Assembly (NCBI GenBank): GCA_012719255.1 | Contig: JAAYAS010000256.1 | Coordinates: forward strand, 1 to 6,042 | Direction: 5' to 3' | DNA length: 6,042 nt | DNA from: Microbacteriaceae bacterium | GTDB lineage: Bacteria; Actinomycetota; Actinomycetes; Actinomycetales; Microbacteriaceae | Part shown: piece after piece, positions 1 to 5,166 of the stretch | Position numbering within the stretch: position 1 is the stretch's first letter | How the letters are laid out: every line of letters starts with the position of its first letter | Position numbers and translations under genes: made by a program | The notes under the pieces: model-generated | What the model saw: the letters and a program-made list of their open reading frames with translations, nothing else | Database searches by the model: none | What the model was told of the DNA's origin: nothing

Positions 1-113
1 CGCTCGTGCGCTTCGCCTTCTGCAAGCGCCCCGAGGTGCTCGCCGAGGCGGCGCGCCGGCTGCGGGCGGCCGATCTCGCGTCGATCCAGCCCGCCGACGG
101 CGAACGGGCCTAG
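1..113 (+). CDS. C-terminal end of a class I/II PLP-dependent aminotransferase (5' truncated by window edge)
   Basis: Only the last 36 codons are present; the reading frame starts at base 3 and ends with TAG at 111-113. The visible peptide begins LVRFAFCKRPEVLAEAARRL. The VRFAFCK stretch followed by an amphipathic helix ending in RRLR is the typical C-terminus of fold-type I aminotransferases of the DapC / methionine-kynurenine aminotransferase (YbdL-like) group, where this segment closes the small domain. The PLP lysine and other active-site residues lie outside the window, so substrate specificity cannot be judged. The stop codon TAG is also the first half of a TAGGCT box that appears to drive the next gene, which starts 10 bp downstream. 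Family assignment is by recognition of the C-terminal motif only. Confidence 0.72.
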   Translation, partial: LVRFAFCKRPEVLAEAARRLRAADLASIQPADGERA

Positions 114-116
114 GCT
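111..116 (+). promoter_or_regulatory. Candidate leaderless -10 box (TAGGCT) for the SIMPL-domain gene
   Basis: TAGGCT matches the actinobacterial sigma-A -10 consensus TAnnnT and sits exactly 7 nt before the ATG at 124, so transcription would start at or next to the A of the start codon. The box overlaps the stop codon of the upstream aminotransferase gene. No convincing -35 hexamer or Shine-Dalgarno sequence is visible. The same box with the same 7-nt spacing recurs at 873-878. Confidence 0.6.
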
Positions 117-123
117 CGGCGGC

Positions 124-789
124 ATGATCATCCGCGTCATCGGCACCTTCGAACGCACCGAGCCCGCCGAGCGGGGCATCCTCCGATGCACCGCCGCCCA
201 CGAGGCCGGCGACCCCGCGCAGGCGATGGCGGTCGCGCAATCGCTCGCGGGCCGCGTGCGCGAGGCGATCGAGTCGCTCGACGCCGGCTCGGTGAAGCGG
301 TTCACGCTCAACGCCGCGCGCACGAGCTCGTGGCAGGAGGCGGGCGCCGACGGCGCGCCGGGCGCGACCCGCCACCGCGTCGAGGTCGACATCACCGCGG
401 TGTTCACGCGCCTCGACCTCGTCGGCGCGTTCGCCGCCGCCTGGGGCGCCGAGCCGGGCCTGCTCGTGCACGGCGTCGAGTGGGCGCTGTCGGACGAGAC
501 CCGTCAGCGGCACGCGGATGCGGTGCTCACCGCGGCCGTGCACGAGGCGACCCGGCGCGCCCGGGTGATCGCCGCCGCCTCCGGCGCCGGCGAGCCGCGC
601 ATCGTCGAGGTGCGCGATCCCGAGGCGGGGGCGCCCGGCGCCGTCGCCTACTCGTCGGAGGAGCTCCGCCAGCGCTACGGCGCCGGCGCCCGCTACTCGT
701 GGTCGGCGTACCCGCTCGAGTCGTCGGTCGACGTCGCCCCGAGCCCGATCGTCATCGCGGCGGCGGTGGAGGCGACGTTCGAGGCCTGA
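124..789 (+). CDS. SIMPL-domain (DUF541) protein
   Basis: A 221-residue protein of the SIMPL/DUF541 family (relatives include Brucella BP26/OMP28), whose biochemical role is poorly known. Visible family features are the N-terminal beta strand IRVIGTFERTEPAERG, a central segment VEVDITAVFTRLDLVGAFAA (residues 86-105), the GVEWALSDETR motif (117-127) leading into a long helix ATRRARVIAAASG, and the terminal strand SPIVIAAAVEATFEA (207-221). The length is about that of a single SIMPL domain. There is no signal peptide or membrane segment, so unlike periplasmic or outer-membrane relatives it is probably cytoplasmic, as is common in actinobacteria. The ATG at 124 is chosen because the family strand begins immediately and a TAGGCT box lies 7 nt upstream; there is no ribosome binding site. 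It follows the aminotransferase by 10 bp, but the internal promoter suggests independent transcription. Confidence 0.85.
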   Translation: MIIRVIGTFERTEPAERGILRCTAAHEAGDPAQAMAVAQSLAGRVREAIESLDAGSVKRFTLNAARTSSWQEAGADGAPGATRHRVEVDITAVFTRLDLVGAFAAAWGAEPGLLVHGVEWALSDETRQRHADAVLTAAVHEATRRARVIAAASGAGEPRIVEVRDPEAGAPGAVAYSSEELRQRYGAGARYSWSAYPLESSVDVAPSPIVIAAAVEATFEA

Positions 790-841
790 GCCTCGACTCG
801 ACGGCCCGAGGCGCGAGCCCCGACTCGACCGCACGAGGCGC
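788..841. repeat. 27-bp tandem repeat, two copies
   Basis: Copies at 788-814 and 815-841 are directly adjacent and match at 24 of 27 positions; the shared core is CGACTCGAC followed by CGAGGCGC. The first copy begins inside the stop codon of the SIMPL gene. Within copy 1 the bases 790-795 and 807-812 can pair as a 6-bp stem, but copy 2 breaks this stem with a mismatch. There is no T-tract. The repeats fill most of the 96-bp spacer before the cyclase gene. Confidence 0.8.
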
Positions 842-872
842 AGCCCGGGCCGCATCCGGCTCCGCGCGCCGA

Positions 873-878
873 TAGGCT
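873..878 (+). promoter_or_regulatory. Candidate leaderless -10 box (TAGGCT) for the cyclase/ThDP operon
   Basis: TAGGCT lies exactly 7 nt before the ATG at 886, the same hexamer and spacing as before the SIMPL gene. No Shine-Dalgarno sequence or recognisable -35 box is seen. It is the likely promoter of the two-gene unit 886-3433. Confidence 0.62.
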
Positions 879-885
879 GGCGGGC

Positions 886-1668
886 ATGACTGCATCCCCC
901 CTCCTCGCCGAGCTCACCGCCGCGCTCGCGTCCGGCGCCGTCCGCGTCGTCGACCTCACGAACACCCTCTCCGCGACCACCCCGGCCCTGCGCCTGCCCG
1001 AGCCGTTCGTCAACCTCGACGACTTCTCGCTCGAGCGCGCCGCCGCCTTCGAGCCGACCGCGCCGATGTGGCAGCACAACAACTTCCGCATGGGCGAGCA
1101 CGTCGGCACGCACATCGACGCGCCGATCCACTGGATCTCGGGCCGCGACGGCCTCGACGTCTCGCAGCTCGACCCGGCCCGCCTCGTCGGCCCCGCCGTG
1201 GTGCTCGACTTCAGCGCCGAGGCGGCCGAGAACCCCGACTGGGTGCTCGAGATCGACGACGTGCGCGCCTGGGAGGCCGAGCACGGCCCGCTCCCCGAGA
1301 ACTCGTGGCTGCTGCTGCGCACCGGGTGGGACCAGTACTCGCACGACGAGGCGCAGTTCCTCAACGCCGACGAGACCGGCTCGCACACGCCCGGCATCTC
1401 GGCCTCGTGCGCGAAGTGGCTCGCCGAGGAGGCCCCGCTCTCGGGCCTCGGCGTCGAGACCGTCGGCATCGACGCGGGCGGCGCCGGCGCCTTCGACCCG
1501 CCGTTCCCGGTGCACTACCACCTGCTCGGCCACGACAAGTACGGCATCACCTCGCTGCAGCGGCTCGCCGAGCTGCCAGCGACCGGCGCGATCATCGTCG
1601 TCTCGCCGCTGCCGATCGTCGGCGGCTCGGGCGCGCCCTGCCGCGTGTTCGCCTTCGTCGGCGCGTAG
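886..1668 (+). CDS. Cyclase-family metal-dependent hydrolase (kynurenine formamidase / isatin hydrolase-like)
   Basis: A 260-residue member of the cyclase family (Pfam PF04199), which includes kynurenine formamidase and isatin hydrolase; these enzymes hydrolyse amides or cyclic amides with a divalent metal. The signature HxGTHxDxPxH is intact at residues 72-82 (HVGTHIDAPIH), with His72, His76 and Asp78 expected to bind metal. Further family marks are VVDLTNTLS near the N-terminus, LLLRTGWDQY (142-151), VGIDAG (193-198) and the C-terminal GGSGAPCRVFAFV (246-258). The Glu that kynurenine formamidases carry near the final helix seems to be Thr222 here (KYGITSLQRL), which argues against simple KynB function and for another branch of the family. 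No signal peptide; probably cytoplasmic. Its stop is 4 bp before the ThDP enzyme gene, so the two are co-transcribed. Substrate unknown. Confidence 0.9.
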   Translation: MTASPLLAELTAALASGAVRVVDLTNTLSATTPALRLPEPFVNLDDFSLERAAAFEPTAPMWQHNNFRMGEHVGTHIDAPIHWISGRDGLDVSQLDPARLVGPAVVLDFSAEAAENPDWVLEIDDVRAWEAEHGPLPENSWLLLRTGWDQYSHDEAQFLNADETGSHTPGISASCAKWLAEEAPLSGLGVETVGIDAGGAGAFDPPFPVHYHLLGHDKYGITSLQRLAELPATGAIIVVSPLPIVGGSGAPCRVFAFVGA

Positions 1669-1672
1669 CCCG

Positions 1673-3433
1673 ATGACCGCCGCCGTGCCGCCCGCCGCCC
1701 CGCTCCCCGAGCCCCGCACCGTCGCCGAGGCCGTCGGCCGCGCCGTCGCCGCCCTCGGCGCCGGCCGCGCGTTCGGCGTCGTCGGCTCGGGCAACTTCCA
1801 CCTCACGAACGCGCTGCGCGCCGCCGGCGTGCCGTTCACCGCCGCCCGCCACGAGGGCGGCGCGGCGACGATGGCCGACGCCTGGGCGCGCTCGGTCGCG
1901 CCCGGCGCCGACGGCCGCCGGCCGTTCGCGGTGGTCTCGCTGCACCAGGGATGCGGGTTCACGAACGCGCTCACCGGCATCGGCGAGGCGGCGAAGTCGC
2001 GCACGCCGGTGCTCGTGCTCACCGCCGACACCGCCGACGGCGCGACCGCCTCGAACTTCTGGGTCGACCAGGACGCCGCCGCCGAGGCGGTCGGCGCCGT
2101 CGCGATGCGCGTGCACCGGCCCGCCGACGCGGTCGCGGTCGTCCGCGCCGCGGTGCGCCGGGTCGTCGAGGACCGCCGCACCGTCGTCCTCTCGGTGCCG
2201 ATCGACGTGCAGGCGATGCCCGCCGCGCTCGACCCGACCCGGCCGCAGCCCGAGCCCGCCCCGCTCGCCGCGCCCCGCCGCATCCGGCCCGACGCCGACT
2301 CGGTGGCGCGGCTCGTCGACCTGCTCGAGGCCGCCCGGCGACCGGTGCTCATCGCCGGTCGCGGCGCCGTCGACGCCGGCCCGGAGCTGCGGGCGCTCGC
2401 CGAGGCCGCCGGCGCGGTGCTCGCGACGAGCGCGGTCGTGAAGGGCCTGTTCGCCGACGACGAGTTCTCGCTCGGCATCCCCGGCGGATTCTCGACGCCG
2501 CTCGCCGCCGAGACGATCGCCGCCGCCGACCTCGTCATCGGCGTCGGCTGCGCCCTCAACGACTGGACGACCCGGCACGGCAGGCTCATCGACCCGCTCG
2601 CCCGCATCGCGCAGATCGACGTCGACGAGCAGGCGCTCGGCCGGCTGCGGCCCGTCGCGCTCGGCGTCGTCGGGGATGCGGCGCTCACCGCCGTCGACGC
2701 CGCCGCCGAGCTGCGGGCCCGGCTCGGCGACGACCCGCCCGCGCGCTGGCGCACGCCCGAGCTCGCCGCGCGCATCCGGGAGGCCGGCCGCTGGGCCGAC
2801 CTCGACCTCGCCGACCACGGCGGCGACCGCTCGACGACCGGCGGCGAGGACGGCGCCGAGGCGCGGATCGACCCGCGCCGGCTCACCGCCGAGCTCGACC
2901 GGCTGCTGCCCGCCGAGCGGGTCGTCGCGGTCGACTCGGGCAACTCCATGGGCTACCCGAGCCAGTACCTCGAGGTGCCGGCGGTCGGCGCGTTCTGCTT
3001 CACGCAGGCGTTCCAGGCGATCGGCCTCGGGCTCGCGACGGCGATCGGCGCGGCCCTCGCCCAGCCCGAGCGGCTGCCGGTGCTCGGCACCGGCGACGGC
3101 GGCTTCGCGATGGCGATCGCCGAGCTCGAGACGGCGGTGCGGCTGCGGCTGCCGCTGTGCATCGTCGTCTACAACGACGCCGCCTACGGCGCCGAGGTGC
3201 ACCACTTCACCGACGCGAGCGACGACGAGCTCGCGGGCGTGGTGTTCCCCGACGTCGACTTCGCGGCGATCGCCCGCGGCTTCGGCGCCTCGGGCGTCGC
3301 GGTGCGCACCGTCGACGACCTCGCCGCGGTGCGCGAGTGGCTCGACTCCGAGCCGGAGGCGCCGCTCGTCATCGACGCGAAGATCGCCCCCGACGGCGGC
3401 GCCTGGTGGCTGCAGGAGGCGTTCGGGCACTAG
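1673..3433 (+). CDS. Thiamine diphosphate-binding enzyme, acetolactate synthase-like
   Basis: A 586-residue protein with the three-domain layout of the acetolactate synthase / benzoylformate decarboxylase family. The N-terminal pyrimidine-binding domain (about 15-185) carries the conserved glutamate as Glu61 in RHEGGAATMADAWARS. The middle domain (about 205-350) includes PVLIAGRGAV and DLVIGVGCALNDW. The C-terminal pyrophosphate-binding domain (about 395-575) has GTGDGG at 472-477 and YNDAAYG at 500-506, giving the GDG-x(24-27)-N Mg/ThDP motif with Asp475 and Asn501/Asp502. The loop that reads GPG in acetolactate synthases is HQGCG (91-95). Such enzymes decarboxylate 2-oxo acids or join the resulting acyl unit to an acceptor. 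It starts 4 bp after the cyclase stop without a visible Shine-Dalgarno, so translational coupling is likely; Val5 (GTG at 1685) is a less likely start. Reaction and substrate unknown; not a housekeeping IlvB by sequence. Confidence 0.9.
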   Translation: MTAAVPPAAPLPEPRTVAEAVGRAVAALGAGRAFGVVGSGNFHLTNALRAAGVPFTAARHEGGAATMADAWARSVAPGADGRRPFAVVSLHQGCGFTNALTGIGEAAKSRTPVLVLTADTADGATASNFWVDQDAAAEAVGAVAMRVHRPADAVAVVRAAVRRVVEDRRTVVLSVPIDVQAMPAALDPTRPQPEPAPLAAPRRIRPDADSVARLVDLLEAARRPVLIAGRGAVDAGPELRALAEAAGAVLATSAVVKGLFADDEFSLGIPGGFSTPLAAETIAAADLVIGVGCALNDWTTRHGRLIDPLARIAQIDVDEQALGRLRPVALGVVGDAALTAVDAAAELRARLGDDPPARWRTPELAARIREAGRWADLDLADHGGDRSTTGGEDGAEARIDPRRLTAELDRLLPAERVVAVDSGNSMGYPSQYLEVPAVGAFCFTQAFQAIGLGLATAIGAALAQPERLPVLGTGDGGFAMAIAELETAVRLRLPLCIVVYNDAAYGAEVHHFTDASDDELAGVVFPDVDFAAIARGFGASGVAVRTVDDLAAVREWLDSEPEAPLVIDAKIAPDGGAWWLQEAFGH

Positions 3434-3466
3434 CGGCGGCGCCCGGCGGCCGCGAACGGCGGTCGG

Positions 3467-3486
3467 ACGGTCGCTGCGACGACCGT
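3467..3486 (+). terminator. Stem-loop downstream of the ThDP gene, possible terminator
   Basis: A perfect 7-bp inverted repeat, ACGGTCG (3467-3473) and CGACCGT (3480-3486), closes a 6-nt loop 33 bp after the stop codon. No T-tract follows, which is common for terminators in very GC-rich actinobacteria but also weakens the call. Confidence 0.4.
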
Positions 3487-3518
3487 GGTCACCACCGGCT
3501 CGAACCCGCCGCCGCGCA

Positions 3519-3558
3519 GTGGTCGCCATCGGCGGCAGCCCGCGCAGAATGCGACCAC
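3519..3558. repeat. 8-bp inverted repeat in the convergent intergenic region
   Basis: GTGGTCGC (3519-3526) and GCGACCAC (3551-3558) are perfect complements separated by 24 bp. The half-sequence GTGGTC also occurs at 3485-3490. It could be a long-loop hairpin contributing to transcription termination, or a protein-binding dyad; position between convergent genes favours the former. Confidence 0.4.
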
Positions 3559-3569
3559 CACCGACCAGG

Positions 3570-3604
3570 CGGCGCCGCTGCGGTCCGCCGCGGACGCGGC
3601 GCCG
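3570..3604 (-). terminator. Strong hairpin immediately after the minus-strand membrane gene, likely terminator
   Basis: Bases 3570-3578 pair with 3596-3604 (9 bp, core GGCGCCGC / GCGGCGCC). After a 4-nt bulge (3579-3582), 3583-3587 (GTCCG) pairs with 3591-3595 (CGGAC) around a CCG triloop. The structure begins one base after the stop codon of the minus-strand gene, so it fits termination of that gene and may also block transcription arriving from the ThDP operon. No U-tract is seen on either strand. Confidence 0.5.
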
Positions 3605-3605
3605 G

Positions 3606-4286
3606 TCAGGCCCGCCGCGGCTCGCGGCCGACGACGCTGAGGTACCAGGCGTAGAACGCGATCCACACGACGGTGTGCACGGTCGGCGCGATGCGGTCGC
3701 TCACGCCCGCGGGCAGGATGCGGCGGCCGAGCCGCGCCAGCCCGGCGCCGAGCCCCGCCACGAGCACGAAGCGGGGCAGCCGCGCCGGGAGCGACCAACC
3801 GACGAACGGCGCGACCCCGACGCCCTGCAGCCCGGCCTCGCGGGCGTAGAGCTTGTACGGCACGCCCCGCACCGGTCCACGCAGCACGACCCGGAAGCCG
3901 TCGCGGCGGACATCGCCCTCGACGCGGTCGAGCATCGCCGCGTTGATCGCCGGCAGCCGTCGCATCGCCGCGAACGTCGCGGCCCGCGGCCGCCGTCGCG
4001 CCCAGGCGCGGGTGGCGAGCCCGCCGACCACCGCGCCGACGAGCGCCGACACCGAGGCGGCCGCCGCCCGGCGCGGCGAGCGCAGCGCCACCCGCGAGAG
4101 CCACACGTCGGGCACGATGAAGAAGCACGTCGCCTCGGCCGCGCCCCAGGCGGCCGCCACCGCGTGGTCGCGCACCGCGCCCGCCGGCTCGGGGCGCAGC
4201 TCGACCGTGGGCTCGGCGCGCGACCCGCCGGTCGTCGCCGGGATGCGGCGGGCGGGGCGGAAGCGGCGGGCTCGTTCGATGCGCAT
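3606..4286 (-). CDS. Polytopic membrane protein of unassigned family (DedA/VTT-like features)
   Basis: A 226-residue protein I cannot assign firmly. A basic N-terminus (RIERARRFRPARR) is followed by hydrophobic stretches at about residues 41-67 (contains WGAAEATCFFIVPD), 73-94, 160-185 and 198-219, so it is an integral membrane protein. The segment VVLRGPVRGVPYKLYAREAG (133-152), a conserved-looking loop with Arg, Pro-Tyr-Lys and Tyr, together with the re-entrant-like GAAEATCFFIVPD, recalls DedA/VTT (SNARE-associated) membrane proteins, but the similarity is impressionistic. The ATG at 4286 is chosen because a CAGACT box lies 6 nt upstream and because the open frame beyond it would run through the divergent promoter region and into the CDP-alcohol transferase gene. 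It is divergent from that phospholipid operon, so a lipid or envelope role is possible but only inferred. Confidence 0.75.
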   Translation of the reverse strand: MRIERARRFRPARRIPATTGGSRAEPTVELRPEPAGAVRDHAVAAAWGAAEATCFFIVPDVWLSRVALRSPRRAAAASVSALVGAVVGGLATRAWARRRPRAATFAAMRRLPAINAAMLDRVEGDVRRDGFRVVLRGPVRGVPYKLYAREAGLQGVGVAPFVGWSLPARLPRFVLVAGLGAGLARLGRRILPAGVSDRIAPTVHTVVWIAFYAWYLSVVGREPRRA

Positions 4287-4292
4287 GGCGGC

Positions 4293-4298
4293 AGTCTG
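4293..4298 (-). promoter_or_regulatory. Candidate leaderless -10 box (CAGACT) for the minus-strand membrane gene
   Basis: Read on the minus strand, CAGACT ends 6 nt before the ATG at 4286. It matches TAnnnT except for the first base. Spacing resembles the other candidate leaderless promoters of this window, and no Shine-Dalgarno sequence is present. Confidence 0.42.
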
Positions 4299-4368
4299 CC
4301 GCACCTCGGCGCCCGGCCTCGTCGCCCCGGCGACCGATCCGCCCGCATCCGCCTCGCGCCCGCGCCTC

Positions 4369-4407
4369 CCCCGGCCATCCCCCGAGCCGTCCCCGGCCCA
4401 TCCCCCG
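4369..4407. repeat. Imperfect C-rich direct repeat in the divergent promoter region
   Basis: CCCCGGCCATCCCCCG (4369-4384) recurs at 4391-4407 with one inserted C, giving a 22-bp period, two helical turns. It lies between the two divergent genes, upstream of the candidate -35 region of the CDP-alcohol transferase. It could be a pair of regulator sites or simply low-complexity sequence. Confidence 0.5.
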
Positions 4408-4423
4408 CGCGCACGACGCGCGG
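4405..4423. other. 7-bp dyad next to the -35 region of the phospholipid operon
   Basis: CCGCGCG (4405-4411) and CGCGCGG (4417-4423) form a perfect inverted repeat with a 5-bp centre. The right arm lies about 17 bp upstream of the TAGGGT box, where a -35 element would be, a position suited to an operator. In such GC-rich DNA a chance dyad of this kind is quite possible. Confidence 0.3.
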
Positions 4424-4439
4424 CGTCGGAGGCCGGCGC

Positions 4440-4445
4440 TAGGGT
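4440..4445 (+). promoter_or_regulatory. Candidate leaderless -10 box (TAGGGT) for the phospholipid operon
   Basis: TAGGGT fits TAnnnT and ends exactly 7 nt before the ATG at 4453. No ribosome binding site or clear -35 hexamer is seen. It would drive the CDP-alcohol transferase and the overlapping acyltransferase gene. Confidence 0.58.
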
Positions 4446-4452
4446 GCCGGGC

Positions 4453-5166
4453 ATGGACCAGCAGCAGCCCGCGAAGCGACCCGCCGAGGGCCTCGACCGC
4501 TGCGAGATCCCCCAGCGCACGAGCGGCTGGGCGACCCGCATCGCCGACGCCCTCGCGGCGATGCGCCTCACGCCGAACACGATCTCGGTGATCTCGGTCG
4601 CGTTCGCGGCGATCGCCGCGGCGTGCCTCGTCGCCTCGGCGTTCGTCGGCGACGACGCCCGCTGGTCGCTGCTCACCGCGGCGGCGGTGCTCCTGCCGCT
4701 GCGGCTGCTGTGCAACATGCTCGACGGCATGCTCGCCGTCGAGCACGACCTGCGCACCCCGACCGGCGATCTGTTCAACGAGCTGCCCGACCGCATCGCC
4801 GACCTCGTCGTGCTCGCGGCGGCCGGCTACGCGACCGCGGGCGTCTGGATGCTCGGCGCGACCGACGTCGGCGTCGCGCTCGGGTGGACGGCCGCCGCGC
4901 TCGCGCTCCTCACCGCCTACGTGCGCACGCTCGGCGCGGCGAACGGCGTCGGCAACTTCTTCGACGGCCCGATGGCGAAGCCGCCGCGGATGTGGGCGGT
5001 CGTCGCCGCCGCGCTCGTCTCGCTCGCCGAGCCGCTGCTCGACTGGCCGCGCGGCGTCGTGCTCGCCGTCGCGCTCGCCGTGATCGCCGTCGGCGCGCTC
5101 GTCACCGTGCTCGTGCGGCTGCGCCGCATCGTCGCCGCGCTGCGGGCGCGCGAGGCCCGGCCATGA
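4453..5166 (+). CDS. CDP-alcohol phosphatidyltransferase family membrane protein with variant active-site motif
   Basis: A 237-residue integral membrane protein of the CDP-alcohol phosphatidyltransferase family, which moves a phosphatidyl (or other phospho-alcohol) group from a CDP-linked donor to an alcohol in the membrane. The N-terminal RLTPNTISVISVAFAAIAA (38-56) and four to six hydrophobic segments fit the six-helix fold. The signature D-x2-DG-x2-AR-x8-G-x3-D-x3-D appears at 88-113 as N88-x2-D91-G92-x2-A95-V96-x8-G105-x3-N109-x3-D113: two metal-ligand Asp are Asn and the Arg is Val. AYVRTLG (155-161) and GPMAKPPRM (172-180) mark the subfamily with a GPMAK loop. The start at 4453 is preferred over upstream in-frame codons because of the TAGGGT box 7 nt before it and because the family similarity begins there. 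Its stop overlaps the next gene's start (ATGA). The exact alcohol is unknown. Confidence 0.85.
   Translation: MDQQQPAKRPAEGLDRCEIPQRTSGWATRIADALAAMRLTPNTISVISVAFAAIAAACLVASAFVGDDARWSLLTAAAVLLPLRLLCNMLDGMLAVEHDLRTPTGDLFNELPDRIADLVVLAAAGYATAGVWMLGATDVGVALGWTAAALALLTAYVRTLGAANGVGNFFDGPMAKPPRMWAVVAAALVSLAEPLLDWPRGVVLAVALAVIAVGALVTVLVRLRRIVAALRAREARP
5152..5155 (+). promoter_or_regulatory. Weak Shine-Dalgarno (GAGG) for the acyltransferase gene
   Basis: GAGG ends 7 nt before the ATG at 5163, inside the end of the CDP-alcohol transferase gene. With the ATGA overlap it supports translational coupling and the choice of start. The internal gene of this operon therefore has a plausible ribosome binding site, while the first gene has none. 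Confidence 0.45.

Noticed and set aside
186..875. Plus-strand frame overlapping the SIMPL gene
   Set aside because: It is almost entirely Arg, Ala and Gly, a frame-shifted shadow of the SIMPL gene that reads on through the 27-bp repeats.
693..1469. Ser-rich antisense frame over the SIMPL end and cyclase gene
   Set aside because: The composition is typical of an antisense shadow, and it would run against two well-supported genes and the promoter between them.
1592..3529. Long (645-codon) antisense open frame across the ThDP gene
   Set aside because: Its product is a monotonous Arg/Gly/Val/Glu/Asp/His-rich sequence, as expected from the complement of GC-rich codons, and it has no motif. The plus-strand frame has complete, ordered ThDP-family motifs.
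2676..4442. Plus-strand frame spanning the ThDP gene end, the intergenic region and the minus-strand membrane gene
   Set aside because: It is low-complexity Arg/Pro/Ser/Thr sequence crossing real genes on both strands, with no recognisable domain.
3853..4452. Upstream extension of the CDP-alcohol transferase frame
   Set aside because: The extra 200 residues are low-complexity and antisense to the membrane protein gene. Family similarity begins only after the ATG at 4453, which has a -10 box at the right distance.
4287..4796. N-terminal extension of the minus-strand membrane gene to an upstream start at 4796
   Set aside because: The extension would overlap the CDP-alcohol transferase gene and its promoter, and it lacks any hydrophobic or conserved segment. 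The CAGACT box and basic N-terminus support the start at 4286.
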